Origin: Paracrocinitomix sp039939375
Lineage (GTDB): Bacteria; Bacteroidota; Bacteroidia; Flavobacteriales_D; Crocinitomicaceae
Length of the DNA stretch: 64,000 nt
Reading direction: 5' to 3'
NCBI GenBank assembly: GCA_039939375.1
Contig: JBDVJO010000004.1
Span: forward strand, 248,001 to 312,000
Positions within the stretch are counted from its first letter, which is position 1, and the number at the start of each line of letters is the position of its first letter. The notes beneath the pieces are model-generated. The model had not been told where the DNA came from, searched no databases, and saw only the letters and a list, made by a program, of their open reading frames with translations. The translations under genes were made by a program, and so were the position numbers. Of the stretch, positions 43,507-51,203 are shown piece after piece.

Positions 43507-44063
43507 GAATTAGCTTCCCAACTCTTTTTTAATTTATCTAAAATTCTATACAAACGCATTTTTGCATTTGCTTCTGTGATGGCATAAAAATCCGCAATCT
43601 CTTTAAAAGAATATTGCATAAAAAATCGTAATTCAACTATCTCGGCTTGTTCCGGCTTTAAATTACTCAATAATTTAATTAATTTTTCTTGATCTGTTTC
43701 ATTTCCTTCTTCTCCAATCTCTATCTCTAACATCACCGATTTAATATGACGTTCTTCAACCTGAACGGTAACCATCTTTTTCTGTGCTCTAAAATATAAA
43801 TTCACTTCGTTTGAAGCAATTCTATAGAGCCAAGCACTAAACGGAAATCCTCTGTCTTCATACTTTTTAATATTGAACATGGCTTTCAGCATTGCATCCT
43901 GACATACATCTCCGGCAATGGCCTCATCTTGAACCCGTTTAAAAATAAAAATATAAATCTGCTCAAAATACTTATCATACAAAGCAGCAAAAGCACGCTC
44001 ATTTTTCTGAGCTGCCAGCACCAAAGCTTTATCTTCTTGATATGATGAAGTCTTTTTATCCAA
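43503..44063 (-). CDS. ECF-type RNA polymerase sigma factor
   Basis: A 186-residue sigma-70 family protein of the extracytoplasmic function group. Region 2 (about 20-95) shows FAALYDKYFEQIYIFIFKRV, AGDVCQDAMLKAMFNI and FSAWLYRIASNEV, the core-binding and -10 recognition parts. Region 4 (about 125-182) is a helix-turn-helix: EIVELRFFMQYSFKEIADFYAITEANAKMRLYRILDKL. The loop between them carries a mid-length charged linker. It directs RNA polymerase to a small regulon. The downstream overlapping 86-residue membrane protein is the only candidate for a partner; no canonical anti-sigma factor is adjacent. Confidence 0.95.
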   Translation of the reverse strand: MDKKTSSYQEDKALVLAAQKNERAFAALYDKYFEQIYIFIFKRVQDEAIAGDVCQDAMLKAMFNIKKYEDRGFPFSAWLYRIASNEVNLYFRAQKKMVTVQVEERHIKSVMLEIEIGEEGNETDQEKLIKLLSNLKPEQAEIVELRFFMQYSFKEIADFYAITEANAKMRLYRILDKLKKSWEANS

Positions 44064-44112
44064 GGTTAGTTCTTATTCTATTGAGTTAATTCAAACATTT
44101 TGAAAAGTAACA

Positions 44113-44604
44113 CTATTTTTTTAATGCTCTCATTTTTTCAATTACCTCAAGTATAGAAATGTATGTATTCGCTTCAATTTCTGACAATTTATCCAAAGAA
44201 AAATAACCCACGTCTGTTATTCCTTCCTCTTCTTGAGGAATCAACTCTTCCTTCTTTCCTGAAGATGCTAAGTAATACCAATACGTCTTCTTCAATACAT
44301 CTTTCCCTTTATAGTTGTACGTATGCCAAGTATCCAGTAAATGAGTAATTATTTTTGGTTCTTCAATACCACACTCTTCCTCTATTTCTCTAATCGCACC
44401 TTCTTCAACCGACTCTCCTTTTTCTATTTTACCTTTTGGAATGTCCCATAAACCATTGCGCTTAATAAATAAGAATTTACCATTCTTCTCTACCAAACCA
44501 CCTGCAGCTTGTATGAATTTAAAAGATTTAAACGCATCTAACAACTCGCTTTCGCTCGATTGTTGATATATTTTCGGAACATTATCAATAAAAACTTTAT
44601 ACAT
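44113..44604 (-). CDS. Nudix hydrolase
   Basis: A 163-residue cytoplasmic hydrolase of nucleoside diphosphate-linked compounds. The Nudix box GKIEKGESVEEGAIREIEEECGI is at residues 58-80 with all conserved Gly and Glu residues. An N-terminal segment of about 30 residues precedes the domain, and the helix-strand C-terminus follows the standard pattern. Substrate cannot be told by eye; family members cleave NADH, dNTPs or sugar nucleotides. It is divergent from pyrE with only 8 bp between the start codons. Confidence 0.92.
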   Translation of the reverse strand: MYKVFIDNVPKIYQQSSESELLDAFKSFKFIQAAGGLVEKNGKFLFIKRNGLWDIPKGKIEKGESVEEGAIREIEEECGIEEPKIITHLLDTWHTYNYKGKDVLKKTYWYYLASSGKKEELIPQEEEGITDVGYFSLDKLSEIEANTYISILEVIEKMRALKK

Positions 44605-44607
44605 TTG
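44600..44607 (+). promoter_or_regulatory. -7 element TACATTTG for pyrE, inside the Nudix start
   Basis: An exact TAnnTTTG match that ends 5 nt before the pyrE ATG. It overlaps the start codon of the divergent Nudix gene (minus-strand ATG at 44602-44604). Confidence 0.6.
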
Positions 44608-44612
44608 CGGCC

Positions 44613-45254
44613 ATGATTTTAGACAAAGACAAAGCCCTAAAAATAGCTGATTTTTTATTACAAATCAAAGCAGTTAAACTTCAACCTAATGATCCTTTCA
44701 CATGGGCATCTGGTTGGAACTCGCCAATCTATTGCGACAATAGAAAAACACTGTCATTTCCTAAAATCAGAACGGCAATAAGACAAACCTTTGCGCAACA
44801 AATAGATGAAAAGTACACCAACATTGATGCTATTGCAGGTGTGGCAACCGGCGGAATCGCTATTGGAGCCTTAGTTGCTGAAGAGATGGGCTTACCATTT
44901 ATTTATGTGCGTTCTTCTGCAAAGGGGCACGGCTTGGGTAACCAAATTGAAGGGGCTTATGAAGAAGGACAACGCGTAGTCGTTATTGAAGATTTAATTT
45001 CAACAGGAGGATCAAGTTTGCAAGCAGTTGATGCTTTAAGAGAAGCTAAACTTAACGTTCTTGGTTTATCTGCAATCTTTACTTATGGATTTAATAAGGC
45101 CGTAGAGAATTTTAATAATGCCAAATGTGAATTTTTCACGCTTTCTGATTATGATCATCTAATTGAGCAAGCGCAAGCATCAAATTATGTGAGCGATAGC
45201 GATATCGATTCATTAAAAGAATGGAAGTCAAACCCTGAAAACTGGAAAAAGTAA
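44613..45254 (+). CDS. pyrE: Orotate phosphoribosyltransferase
   Basis: An enzyme of 213 residues that joins orotate to PRPP to form OMP in de novo pyrimidine synthesis. The PRPP-binding motif VVVIEDLISTGGSS is at residues 122-135, the flexible catalytic loop with KGHGLGN is at 104-110, and the early WNSPIYCDNR (35-44) is typical of PyrE. Length is normal. It overlaps the next gene by one base (TAATG). With its promoter 5 nt upstream it is probably translated from a leaderless message. Confidence 0.95.
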   Translation: MILDKDKALKIADFLLQIKAVKLQPNDPFTWASGWNSPIYCDNRKTLSFPKIRTAIRQTFAQQIDEKYTNIDAIAGVATGGIAIGALVAEEMGLPFIYVRSSAKGHGLGNQIEGAYEEGQRVVVIEDLISTGGSSLQAVDALREAKLNVLGLSAIFTYGFNKAVENFNNAKCEFFTLSDYDHLIEQAQASNYVSDSDIDSLKEWKSNPENWKK

Positions 45255-45676
45255 TGTCAGCAACAATAATCGATAGTCAGAAAGTAATTATTAATGCAAA
45301 ATCTGAAGAGGTATTTACCTTTTTAAGTGATTTTAATAACATCAAAGAATTACTACCTCAAGATAAAATCTCTGATTGGACATCAACTGTTGATGATTGT
45401 TCTTTTAAAATTCAAGGGGCTGCAACCATTCCTCTTGTAAAGGACTCAGTTGAGCCGAACAACAAAATCAAAATCGTTTCTGGTCCAAAAGCACCTTTTC
45501 CGTTTAAAATGAACGTATTCATCAACGAATTAGATGGTGGAGATGGCAATTCTTGTCAAGGCTATTTGCATTTTGAAGGAGACATCAACGCGTTTTTGAA
45601 AATGATGGTGGTTAAACCATTAACCAACTTATTTGACTACATGGCGCATAAACTTCAAACAAAATTTGAAGCTTAA
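45254..45676 (+). CDS. SRPBCC (START-like) domain protein
   Basis: A 140-residue protein with a helix-grip SRPBCC fold (polyketide cyclase/START-like). The N-terminal VIINAKSEEVFTFLSDFNNIKELL is the first strand and helix of the family, and the final MMVVKPLTNLFDYMAHKLQTKFE is the long C-terminal helix. The cavity residues cannot be assigned. The start overlaps the pyrE stop, so the two are translated together; I know of such pairs in Flavobacteria, without a known role. It converges on birA with a 4-bp 3' overlap. Confidence 0.88.
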   Translation: MSATIIDSQKVIINAKSEEVFTFLSDFNNIKELLPQDKISDWTSTVDDCSFKIQGAATIPLVKDSVEPNNKIKIVSGPKAPFPFKMNVFINELDGGDGNSCQGYLHFEGDINAFLKMMVVKPLTNLFDYMAHKLQTKFEA

Positions 45677-46407
45677 AGAAATTTCACTTCTTTCAAGTCG
45701 TAAGATCTAATTTCACCACTCACAGAAACTTGTAATCTGCCATTTTCGTGGACGCCAACAATCGTTCCTGCGAATTCACCTGAATGATCTTCAAATTGGC
45801 GAATTTCGTTTAGTCCCAGTAAATTTTCATAATACCGGTCTTTCAATAATTTGAAATTGGAATCAAGTAATAGATTTACATAAAAATCTAAATAAGCGAA
45901 GTATTGATCAAAAACGTCCATCAAATCAGGCTCTGAATTTATTTCATTTGCAATAGAAGTACCACTGAGTTCACCAAATTCCTTTTGGTTTACATTTAAC
46001 CCTACTCCAATAACAGACGATTGTATTTTAGATCCTGACAATACATTTTCAATTAAAATACCACAAATCTTCTTTTCATTCACCAGAATATCATTCGGCC
46101 ATTTGATTTTTGCAGGAATTTTTAGGTCAGATAGTGTTTTTCTGACGGCAAGAGAAACAGCAATATTTAGGTAAAAAGAATGTTTTACGTCAATCTCAGG
46201 AAAAAATATTGTTGACATGGTCAAATTTTTTCCTTCTTCACTCGTCCACAAGGCTGTGCGTTGACCACGTCCTTTTTGCTGTTTTTCAGCCAAAATAGTC
46301 GTGCCACTTAGCACTGTTGTTGACTTCAACAATTCAGATGCAAACTGGTTTGTAGAATCAACCACCTTTAAATGAATTAGATTTCGTTCTAATCTTTTAT
46401 AGAGCAT
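45673..46407 (-). CDS. birA: Biotin-[acetyl-CoA carboxylase] ligase
   Basis: An enzyme of 244 residues (from ATG 46407) that attaches biotin to the carboxyl carrier protein. The catalytic domain has the biotin-binding loop EKQQKGRGQRTALWTS, the KWPNDILVNEKKICGIL motif and the SH3-like C-terminal domain (GTIVGVHENGRLQVS). The DNA-binding N-terminal domain of E. coli BirA is absent, so it is a non-regulatory ligase. The 13 extra codons of the longer reading precede a promoter-like AACATTTG that ends 4 nt before this ATG. It is divergent from rsfS. Confidence 0.92.
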   Translation of the reverse strand: MLYKRLERNLIHLKVVDSTNQFASELLKSTTVLSGTTILAEKQQKGRGQRTALWTSEEGKNLTMSTIFFPEIDVKHSFYLNIAVSLAVRKTLSDLKIPAKIKWPNDILVNEKKICGILIENVLSGSKIQSSVIGVGLNVNQKEFGELSGTSIANEINSEPDLMDVFDQYFAYLDFYVNLLLDSNFKLLKDRYYENLLGLNEIRQFEDHSGEFAGTIVGVHENGRLQVSVSGEIRSYDLKEVKFL

Positions 46408-46452
46408 GTAACAAATGTTGTAAAAATTGAGACTAAAGTGAAACAAAACAAG

Positions 46453-46460
46453 TAATTTTG
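46453..46460 (+). promoter_or_regulatory. -7 element TAATTTTG for rsfS-ftsH
   Basis: Exact TAnnTTTG match ending 17 nt before the rsfS ATG, in the short region shared with the divergent birA promoter. Confidence 0.55.
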
Positions 46461-46477
46461 TTCACCAAATTAAGAAT

Positions 46478-46861
46478 ATGATAAAAGCCGCAGACGAGAA
46501 AAAAGTTGAAACAAAAATGTTAGTGGATACAATCGTGGATGGAATTCAGGATGTTAAAGGAAAGGATATAGTAATACTAGATCTTACACATCTTCAAAAT
46601 TCTGTTACTGAATATTTTATCATATGTAGTGGTGAATCAAATACACAAGTTGAGGGTATTTCTAGTTCAATTACAAGAAAAACAAGAAAAGATTTACAAG
46701 AGCGTCCTTGGCATCAAGAAGGAATTAACAATTCTGAATGGGTGTTGTTGGATTATGTAAATGTTGTCGTTCATGTGTTCTATAAAGAAATCAGAGAATT
46801 CTATAACCTAGAAGATCTTTGGGCAGATGCTGAACGAACAGATGTACCAAACTTAGATTAA
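46478..46861 (+). CDS. rsfS: Ribosomal silencing factor RsfS
   Basis: A 127-residue protein that binds L14 on the 50S subunit and blocks subunit joining in poor nutrient conditions. Typical motifs are DIVILDLTHL, TEYFIICSGESNTQVEGI, then RPWHQEGINNSEWVLLDYVNVVVHVF and the C-terminal EFYNLEDLWADA. Length is normal. It starts the operon with ftsH, DUF2007, cdsA and psd; ftsH begins 7 bp downstream. The rsfS-ftsH pair is conserved in Bacteroidota. Confidence 0.95.
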   Translation: MIKAADEKKVETKMLVDTIVDGIQDVKGKDIVILDLTHLQNSVTEYFIICSGESNTQVEGISSSITRKTRKDLQERPWHQEGINNSEWVLLDYVNVVVHVFYKEIREFYNLEDLWADAERTDVPNLD

Positions 46862-46868
46862 ATATATT

Positions 46869-49001
46869 ATGGCTGAAAAACCTAAAAATAAAAAAGGATT
46901 TAACCTGTATTGGATTTATGCAATCCTAGCAGTTGTGCTTATTGGATTTAACTTAATTCCTTCTTCAGGTAGCATGATTGAAGTTGAGCAATCAGACTTT
47001 GAAAAGTTAGTACTAGAAGGATATGTCGAAAAACTGGTCATAGTTAAAAAGCAAGAAATTGCTGAAGTTTACTTGGATCAAGAAAAACTAGAAGAAATTT
47101 CTAAACTGGACGATCGCTATAAAAAATTGGCTAACAAGGCTAATAAAGACGGTAAAACTCCTGATTTAACATTTAGCACTCCTCCACCAGAAACTTTTGA
47201 AGAAGACATCAAAAAACTAGATGCTGAGGCAACCGCTATTGACCCTGACTATCATTTTAGCGTAAAAAGAGAGTCTCGTAAAAACTGGACAGACGCGCTT
47301 AGCTGGTTATTATTCCCTGTTCTTTTAATCGTTTTCTGGATCATTATCATGAGACGTATGTCTGGTGGAGCCGGTGGCGGAGCTGGAGGTGGAAACATCT
47401 TCTCTATAGGAAAATCAAAAGCTAAAGTTTTTGAAAAAGGTAAAGGTACCAACACTACATTTAAAGATGTTGCTGGTTTAGAAGGGGCTAAAGAAGAAAT
47501 TGAAGAGATTGTTGATTTCTTGAAACAACCAAAAAAATATACTGAATTAGGGGCTAAAATTCCGAAAGGAGCTTTACTTGTAGGACCTCCGGGAACTGGT
47601 AAAACCTTATTAGCTAAAGCCGTTGCAGGTGAAGCTAAGGTGCCATTCTTCTCACTTTCAGGATCCGATTTCGTTGAAATGTTTGTAGGTGTTGGTGCAT
47701 CAAGGGTGAGAGACTTGTTTAAACAAGCAAAAGAAAAGGCGCCGTCAATCATCTTTATTGATGAGATTGATGCCATTGGTAGAGCCAGAGGTAAGAACGC
47801 AAACATGGGATCTAATGATGAACGTGAAAACACCTTAAACCAACTATTAACAGAGATGGATGGTTTTGGAACAAACTCAGGGGTAATCATCTTGGCAGCA
47901 ACGAACAGAGCAGATGTACTTGATTCTGCATTAATGAGAGCTGGGCGATTTGACCGTCAGATTTATGTTGATATGCCAGATATCAATGAGCGTAAAGAAA
48001 TTTTCCAAGTTCATTTGAAACCATTGAAATTAGAAAAAGAATTAGATGTGGACTTCTTGGCAAGACAAACTCCTGGATTTTCAGGAGCAGATATTGCCAA
48101 CATTTGTAATGAAGCTGCACTTATTGCTGCACGTAAAAAGAAACAATATGTTGAAAAACAAGATTTCTTAGATGCTGTAGACAGAATTGTTGGTGGTTTA
48201 GAAAAGAAAAACAAAATCATTACTCCTCAAGAAAAGAAGACGATTGCATTCCACGAAGCTGGACACGCAACAACTTCTTGGCTTCTTGAACACGCTTCAC
48301 CGCTAATCAAGGTGACAATTGTTCCAAGAGGAAGGTCTTTAGGTGCCGCTTGGTATTTACCTGAAGAGCGTCAAATTACAACTACTGAGCAATTACTTGA
48401 CGAAATGTGTTCTGCCTTAGGTGGAAGAGCGGCTGAAGAAATTATCTTCGGAAAAATTTCAACAGGGGCCTTAAGTGATTTAGAGAAAGTAACCAAGCAA
48501 GCTTACGCTATGGTTTCTATCTATGGATTGTCTGAGAATATCGGTAATATCTCTTATTATGATCCAAATGGATCTGCTTTCCAAAAGCCTTACTCTGAAA
48601 AAAGATCAGAAGACATTGACGAAGAGGTCACAAAAATTATCGAAGCGCAATATGTCAGAGCTAAGAAAATCTTGCTTGAAAACAAAGATAAATTGACAGC
48701 CCTGGCTGAAGAATTATTGAAAAATGAGGTGATTTTCAAAGATGATCTTGTTAAGATTTTTGGAGAACGAATTTGGGACATGAACAAAGACAAAACCAAG
48801 GAAGGAAAAGTTGAAGAAGTGTTCACGAAAGACGAGCCAATTGCTCCGGCTGATAACCCAGCTAAAGTAGAGTTTGCTAAACCAGCAGAATTTTCTAAGC
48901 CTGAGGATAGCAAAGCTGACGAAAATTCCGTATCTTCTGAAGAAGAAGAATCGAACGAAAGTGATGATTCAGAAACTAAAAAAGAAGAAGATGGAAAATA
49001 G
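46869..49001 (+). CDS. ftsH: ATP-dependent zinc metalloprotease FtsH
   Basis: A hexameric membrane AAA+ protease of 710 residues that degrades membrane and regulatory proteins. Two transmembrane helices (14-31 and 144-161) flank a periplasmic domain that is larger than in E. coli. The cytosolic part has a Gly-rich linker, Walker A GPPGTGKT (239-246), Walker B FIDEIDAIG (296-304), the second region of homology RAGRFDRQI (357-365) and the zinc motif HEAGH (462-466). A long acidic, low-complexity tail (about 655-710) follows the protease domain, as in other Bacteroidota. The stop codon lies inside the next gene. Confidence 0.97.
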   Translation: MAEKPKNKKGFNLYWIYAILAVVLIGFNLIPSSGSMIEVEQSDFEKLVLEGYVEKLVIVKKQEIAEVYLDQEKLEEISKLDDRYKKLANKANKDGKTPDLTFSTPPPETFEEDIKKLDAEATAIDPDYHFSVKRESRKNWTDALSWLLFPVLLIVFWIIIMRRMSGGAGGGAGGGNIFSIGKSKAKVFEKGKGTNTTFKDVAGLEGAKEEIEEIVDFLKQPKKYTELGAKIPKGALLVGPPGTGKTLLAKAVAGEAKVPFFSLSGSDFVEMFVGVGASRVRDLFKQAKEKAPSIIFIDEIDAIGRARGKNANMGSNDERENTLNQLLTEMDGFGTNSGVIILAATNRADVLDSALMRAGRFDRQIYVDMPDINERKEIFQVHLKPLKLEKELDVDFLARQTPGFSGADIANICNEAALIAARKKKQYVEKQDFLDAVDRIVGGLEKKNKIITPQEKKTIAFHEAGHATTSWLLEHASPLIKVTIVPRGRSLGAAWYLPEERQITTTEQLLDEMCSALGGRAAEEIIFGKISTGALSDLEKVTKQAYAMVSIYGLSENIGNISYYDPNGSAFQKPYSEKRSEDIDEEVTKIIEAQYVRAKKILLENKDKLTALAEELLKNEVIFKDDLVKIFGERIWDMNKDKTKEGKVEEVFTKDEPIAPADNPAKVEFAKPAEFSKPEDSKADENSVSSEEEESNESDDSETKKEEDGK

Positions 49002-49200
49002 AAAAATGGTATTTACAACCACAATGGAACATGTAGCTGGTTTGATGAAAGACCAGTTAGAAGCTGCCGGAATCAACACCTTAATCTTGAACCAGAGAGA
49101 TTCTACATACGGAACTTTTGGTACAATTGAACTTTATGTTCTGAACGAGGATGCAGAGAAAGCGAAGCAAATAGTTGAGGCAAATCAAGAAGAACAGTAG
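48991..49200 (+). CDS. DUF2007 (putative signal transducing protein) small protein
   Basis: A 69-residue cytoplasmic protein that overlaps the end of ftsH by 11 bp when started at ATG 48991; ATG 49006 is an alternative. It shows the DUF2007 pattern: FTTTMEHVAGLMKDQLEAAGINT, then the strand TFGTIELYVLNEDAEKAKQIVEANQ. The longer frame from 48874 runs through ftsH and is not real. The small ferredoxin-like fold occurs in PII-like signalling proteins, though no ligand is established. It sits between ftsH and cdsA in an operon about membrane homeostasis. Confidence 0.88.
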   Translation: MENRKMVFTTTMEHVAGLMKDQLEAAGINTLILNQRDSTYGTFGTIELYVLNEDAEKAKQIVEANQEEQ

Positions 49201-50037
49201 ATGTTGCAAAGAGCGATAACAGGCACCTTTTATGTTGCGGCTATCGTCTCTTCAGTTTTTTTTGGTGGATGGTATTTACACATACTCTTTGGAGTGGTGA
49301 GTCTTTTAATGCTGCAAGAGTTCACTAAAATGTTTGAAAAATCTGAGTTTAATCCAAACCCGATTTTAACCCCCATTTTAGGTCTGCTTATTTACGTTTT
49401 TGGAATCTATAGTTTAACAGGAAATCCAAGTGAAAACGCAGCACCTTTATGGCTACCTCTTTTATTAATTTCTTTCATAGCGTTTATCTGGGTGGCACTT
49501 ACTGAATTATTCAGAAACAAGAAAAATCCTTTTGCTAATCTGGCAATTGCCTTTAGCGGAATCATCTATATCGTGCTTCCATTATTGCTCATTAATTACA
49601 TGTCAGTAATTGGTCAAGAAGCAGGTACAATTTTTCCTTTACTAGGTATCTTTATCATGATATGGTGCTCTGACACTTTTGCCTATTTAGTAGGCCGAAA
49701 AATTGGAAAACATAAGATGTTTGAAAGAATCTCTCCTAAAAAAAGTTGGGAAGGCTTTTTTGGCGGAATGACCTTCGCTATGTTAGCCGGTATTATCATG
49801 GCCTATTTTTTAGATGGTCAACCATTTGTTGAATATGCAATTTTCGGAGTCGTTGCAGCTGCATTCGGCACTCTTGGTGATCTTATAGAATCTATGCTTA
49901 AACGAAGTTTAAACCTTAAAGATTCTGGAACTATATTGCCAGGCCATGGAGGCTTACTTGACAGACTAGACAGTGTTTTAGTCGTTATTCCCGTAATTTT
50001 TGTCTGCCAATTGATACTATTCTATTATTTCAATTAA
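49201..50037 (+). CDS. cdsA: Phosphatidate cytidylyltransferase
   Basis: A 278-residue membrane enzyme that makes CDP-diacylglycerol from phosphatidate and CTP, the precursor of all phospholipids. About eight transmembrane helices are visible. The CdsA signature is intact: SPKKSWEGFFGG (about 178-189) and the C-terminal GDLIESMLKR, KDSGTILPGHGGLLDRLDS. It starts on the base following the DUF2007 stop and is followed by psd after 9 bp, so CDP-DAG synthesis and phosphatidylethanolamine formation are encoded together. Confidence 0.96.
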   Translation: MLQRAITGTFYVAAIVSSVFFGGWYLHILFGVVSLLMLQEFTKMFEKSEFNPNPILTPILGLLIYVFGIYSLTGNPSENAAPLWLPLLLISFIAFIWVALTELFRNKKNPFANLAIAFSGIIYIVLPLLLINYMSVIGQEAGTIFPLLGIFIMIWCSDTFAYLVGRKIGKHKMFERISPKKSWEGFFGGMTFAMLAGIIMAYFLDGQPFVEYAIFGVVAAAFGTLGDLIESMLKRSLNLKDSGTILPGHGGLLDRLDSVLVVIPVIFVCQLILFYYFN

Positions 50038-50042
50038 TTTTG
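50035..50042 (+). promoter_or_regulatory. -7 element TAATTTTG close to the psd start
   Basis: An exact TAnnTTTG match spanning the end of cdsA and ending 4 nt before the psd GTG. It could give psd an internal, leaderless promoter in addition to read-through from cdsA. Confidence 0.4.
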
Positions 50043-50046
50043 GCGG

Positions 50047-50709
50047 GTGAAAATTCATAAAGAAGGCTTCGGCATAATAGCAATTGCGGCTTTGATTCTA
50101 GGATCAATCTATGCTGCCAATCATTACTTTTTAAAAGATTTACTTCCTTGGTTATACTGGATTTTAACGGTGGGATGCATTGTCATGTTTTACCTGGTTG
50201 TTCAGTTTTTCAGAGTACCTAAAAGGGTAATTACAAAAGATGAAAATGTAATTTTATGTCCTGCTGATGGAAAAGTAGTGGTTATTGAAGAAGTAGAAGA
50301 AACAGAGTATTTCAAAGACAAGAGAATACAAATTTCAGTTTTCATGTCTCCCTTAAACGTGCACTGCCAGTGGAATCCAGTTTCAGGAGAAACAACTTAT
50401 TACAAATACCACAAAGGAAAATATTTAGTAGCATGGCATCCAAAGTCGTCTACTGAAAATGAACGATCAACCGTAGTTACAAAACATAACTCGGGGCAAG
50501 AAATATTATTCCGTCAGATAGCAGGAGCCGTTGCGCGAAGAATCAAATGCTATGCTAAAGAAGGAGAAAAGGTTGAACAAGGTGAAGAATTTGGTTTTAT
50601 TAAGTTCGGATCTAGAGTTGATATCTTCTTACCATTGGACGCAAAAATCAACGTTAAAATTGGTGATGTTGTACAAGGAAAAAACACCATTTTAGCGTCT
50701 TTTAAGTAA
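50047..50709 (+). CDS. psd: Phosphatidylserine decarboxylase (short type)
   Basis: A 220-residue proenzyme that self-cleaves into two chains and converts phosphatidylserine to phosphatidylethanolamine. Two N-terminal transmembrane helices (about 8-55) precede the catalytic part: DGKVVVIEEV, ISVFMSPLNVHCQW with the catalytic His, and IKFGSRVDIFLP. The Gly-Ser at 188-189 in FGS is the processing site that makes the pyruvoyl group. It is the short form of Gram-positive and Bacteroidota enzymes. The start codon is GTG; no ATG fits before residue 38. Confidence 0.94.
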   Translation: MKIHKEGFGIIAIAALILGSIYAANHYFLKDLLPWLYWILTVGCIVMFYLVVQFFRVPKRVITKDENVILCPADGKVVVIEEVEETEYFKDKRIQISVFMSPLNVHCQWNPVSGETTYYKYHKGKYLVAWHPKSSTENERSTVVTKHNSGQEILFRQIAGAVARRIKCYAKEGEKVEQGEEFGFIKFGSRVDIFLPLDAKINVKIGDVVQGKNTILASFK

Positions 50710-50807
50710 GTCCAAGCACCTCAATCTTTTACTGCGTTCAGGCTTTTTAACAACAGTGTTAACTTCTGTTAAAAAAATAAAGCAACCGCCTCATAATCAA
50801 TTCGTCT

Positions 50808-50832
50808 ATATTCTAGATATTCGATAGAATAT
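50808..50832. repeat. Inverted repeat upstream of a secreted PKD gene
   Basis: ATATTCTA and TAGAATAT arms, 8 bp each, separated by 9 bp. They lie just upstream of the 50.9-kb gene, inside the 147-bp region after psd. They could be a regulator site or a chance AT-rich palindrome. Confidence 0.35.
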
Positions 50833-50856
50833 TAAATGCATTTAAACACTATGATC

Positions 50857-51201
50857 ATGAAAAAAGTTTTGCTTTCTGCTGCTGTTATTGGATTTTCCCT
50901 TTCTTCTTACAGCCAACAACAAGAAATTATTGATGACAACTGTGCAGGTTTTAATCCTGCATTTAACACTGAAACTATTGCTCCGGCAGGTGGAATTCAG
51001 TTTAAAGACGACAGTGACTTAATTTCTTCAACTTCTTTAACATATCACTGGGATTTTGGCCAAGGTCATACATCTACTGATCAAAGTCCGTTCATGGTTT
51101 TTGATGAAGGGGATTATCAAGTAATTCTTGAAGTTACCGACAATACTGGTTGTAAAGCGAGTATTGAAAAAACGATTACGTTTTCATACAATAACCAATA
51201 G
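50857..51201 (+). CDS. Small secreted PKD-domain protein
   Basis: A 114-residue protein from ATG 50857 (MKKVLLSAAVIGFSLSSYSQ), with a signal peptide (about 1-20) and a single PKD domain (about 35-110): GGIQFKDDSD, YHWDFGQGHTSTDQSP and GDYQVILEVTDNTG are the typical strands. Two upstream in-frame ATG codons (50836, 50851) add residues with no role. It lies 2 bp before the large T9SS type B protein gene. The two PKD proteins may be coexpressed surface components. It has no sorting domain of its own, so it may stay in the periplasm or outer membrane. Confidence 0.85.
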   Translation: MKKVLLSAAVIGFSLSSYSQQQEIIDDNCAGFNPAFNTETIAPAGGIQFKDDSDLISSTSLTYHWDFGQGHTSTDQSPFMVFDEGDYQVILEVTDNTGCKASIEKTITFSYNNQ

Positions 51202-51203
51202 TT

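Noticed and set aside
47252..47890. A 212-codon open frame on the minus strand inside ftsH
   Set aside because: It lies opposite the strongly conserved AAA domain of ftsH; the Ser/Pro-rich translation is typical of antisense shadows and has no own start context.
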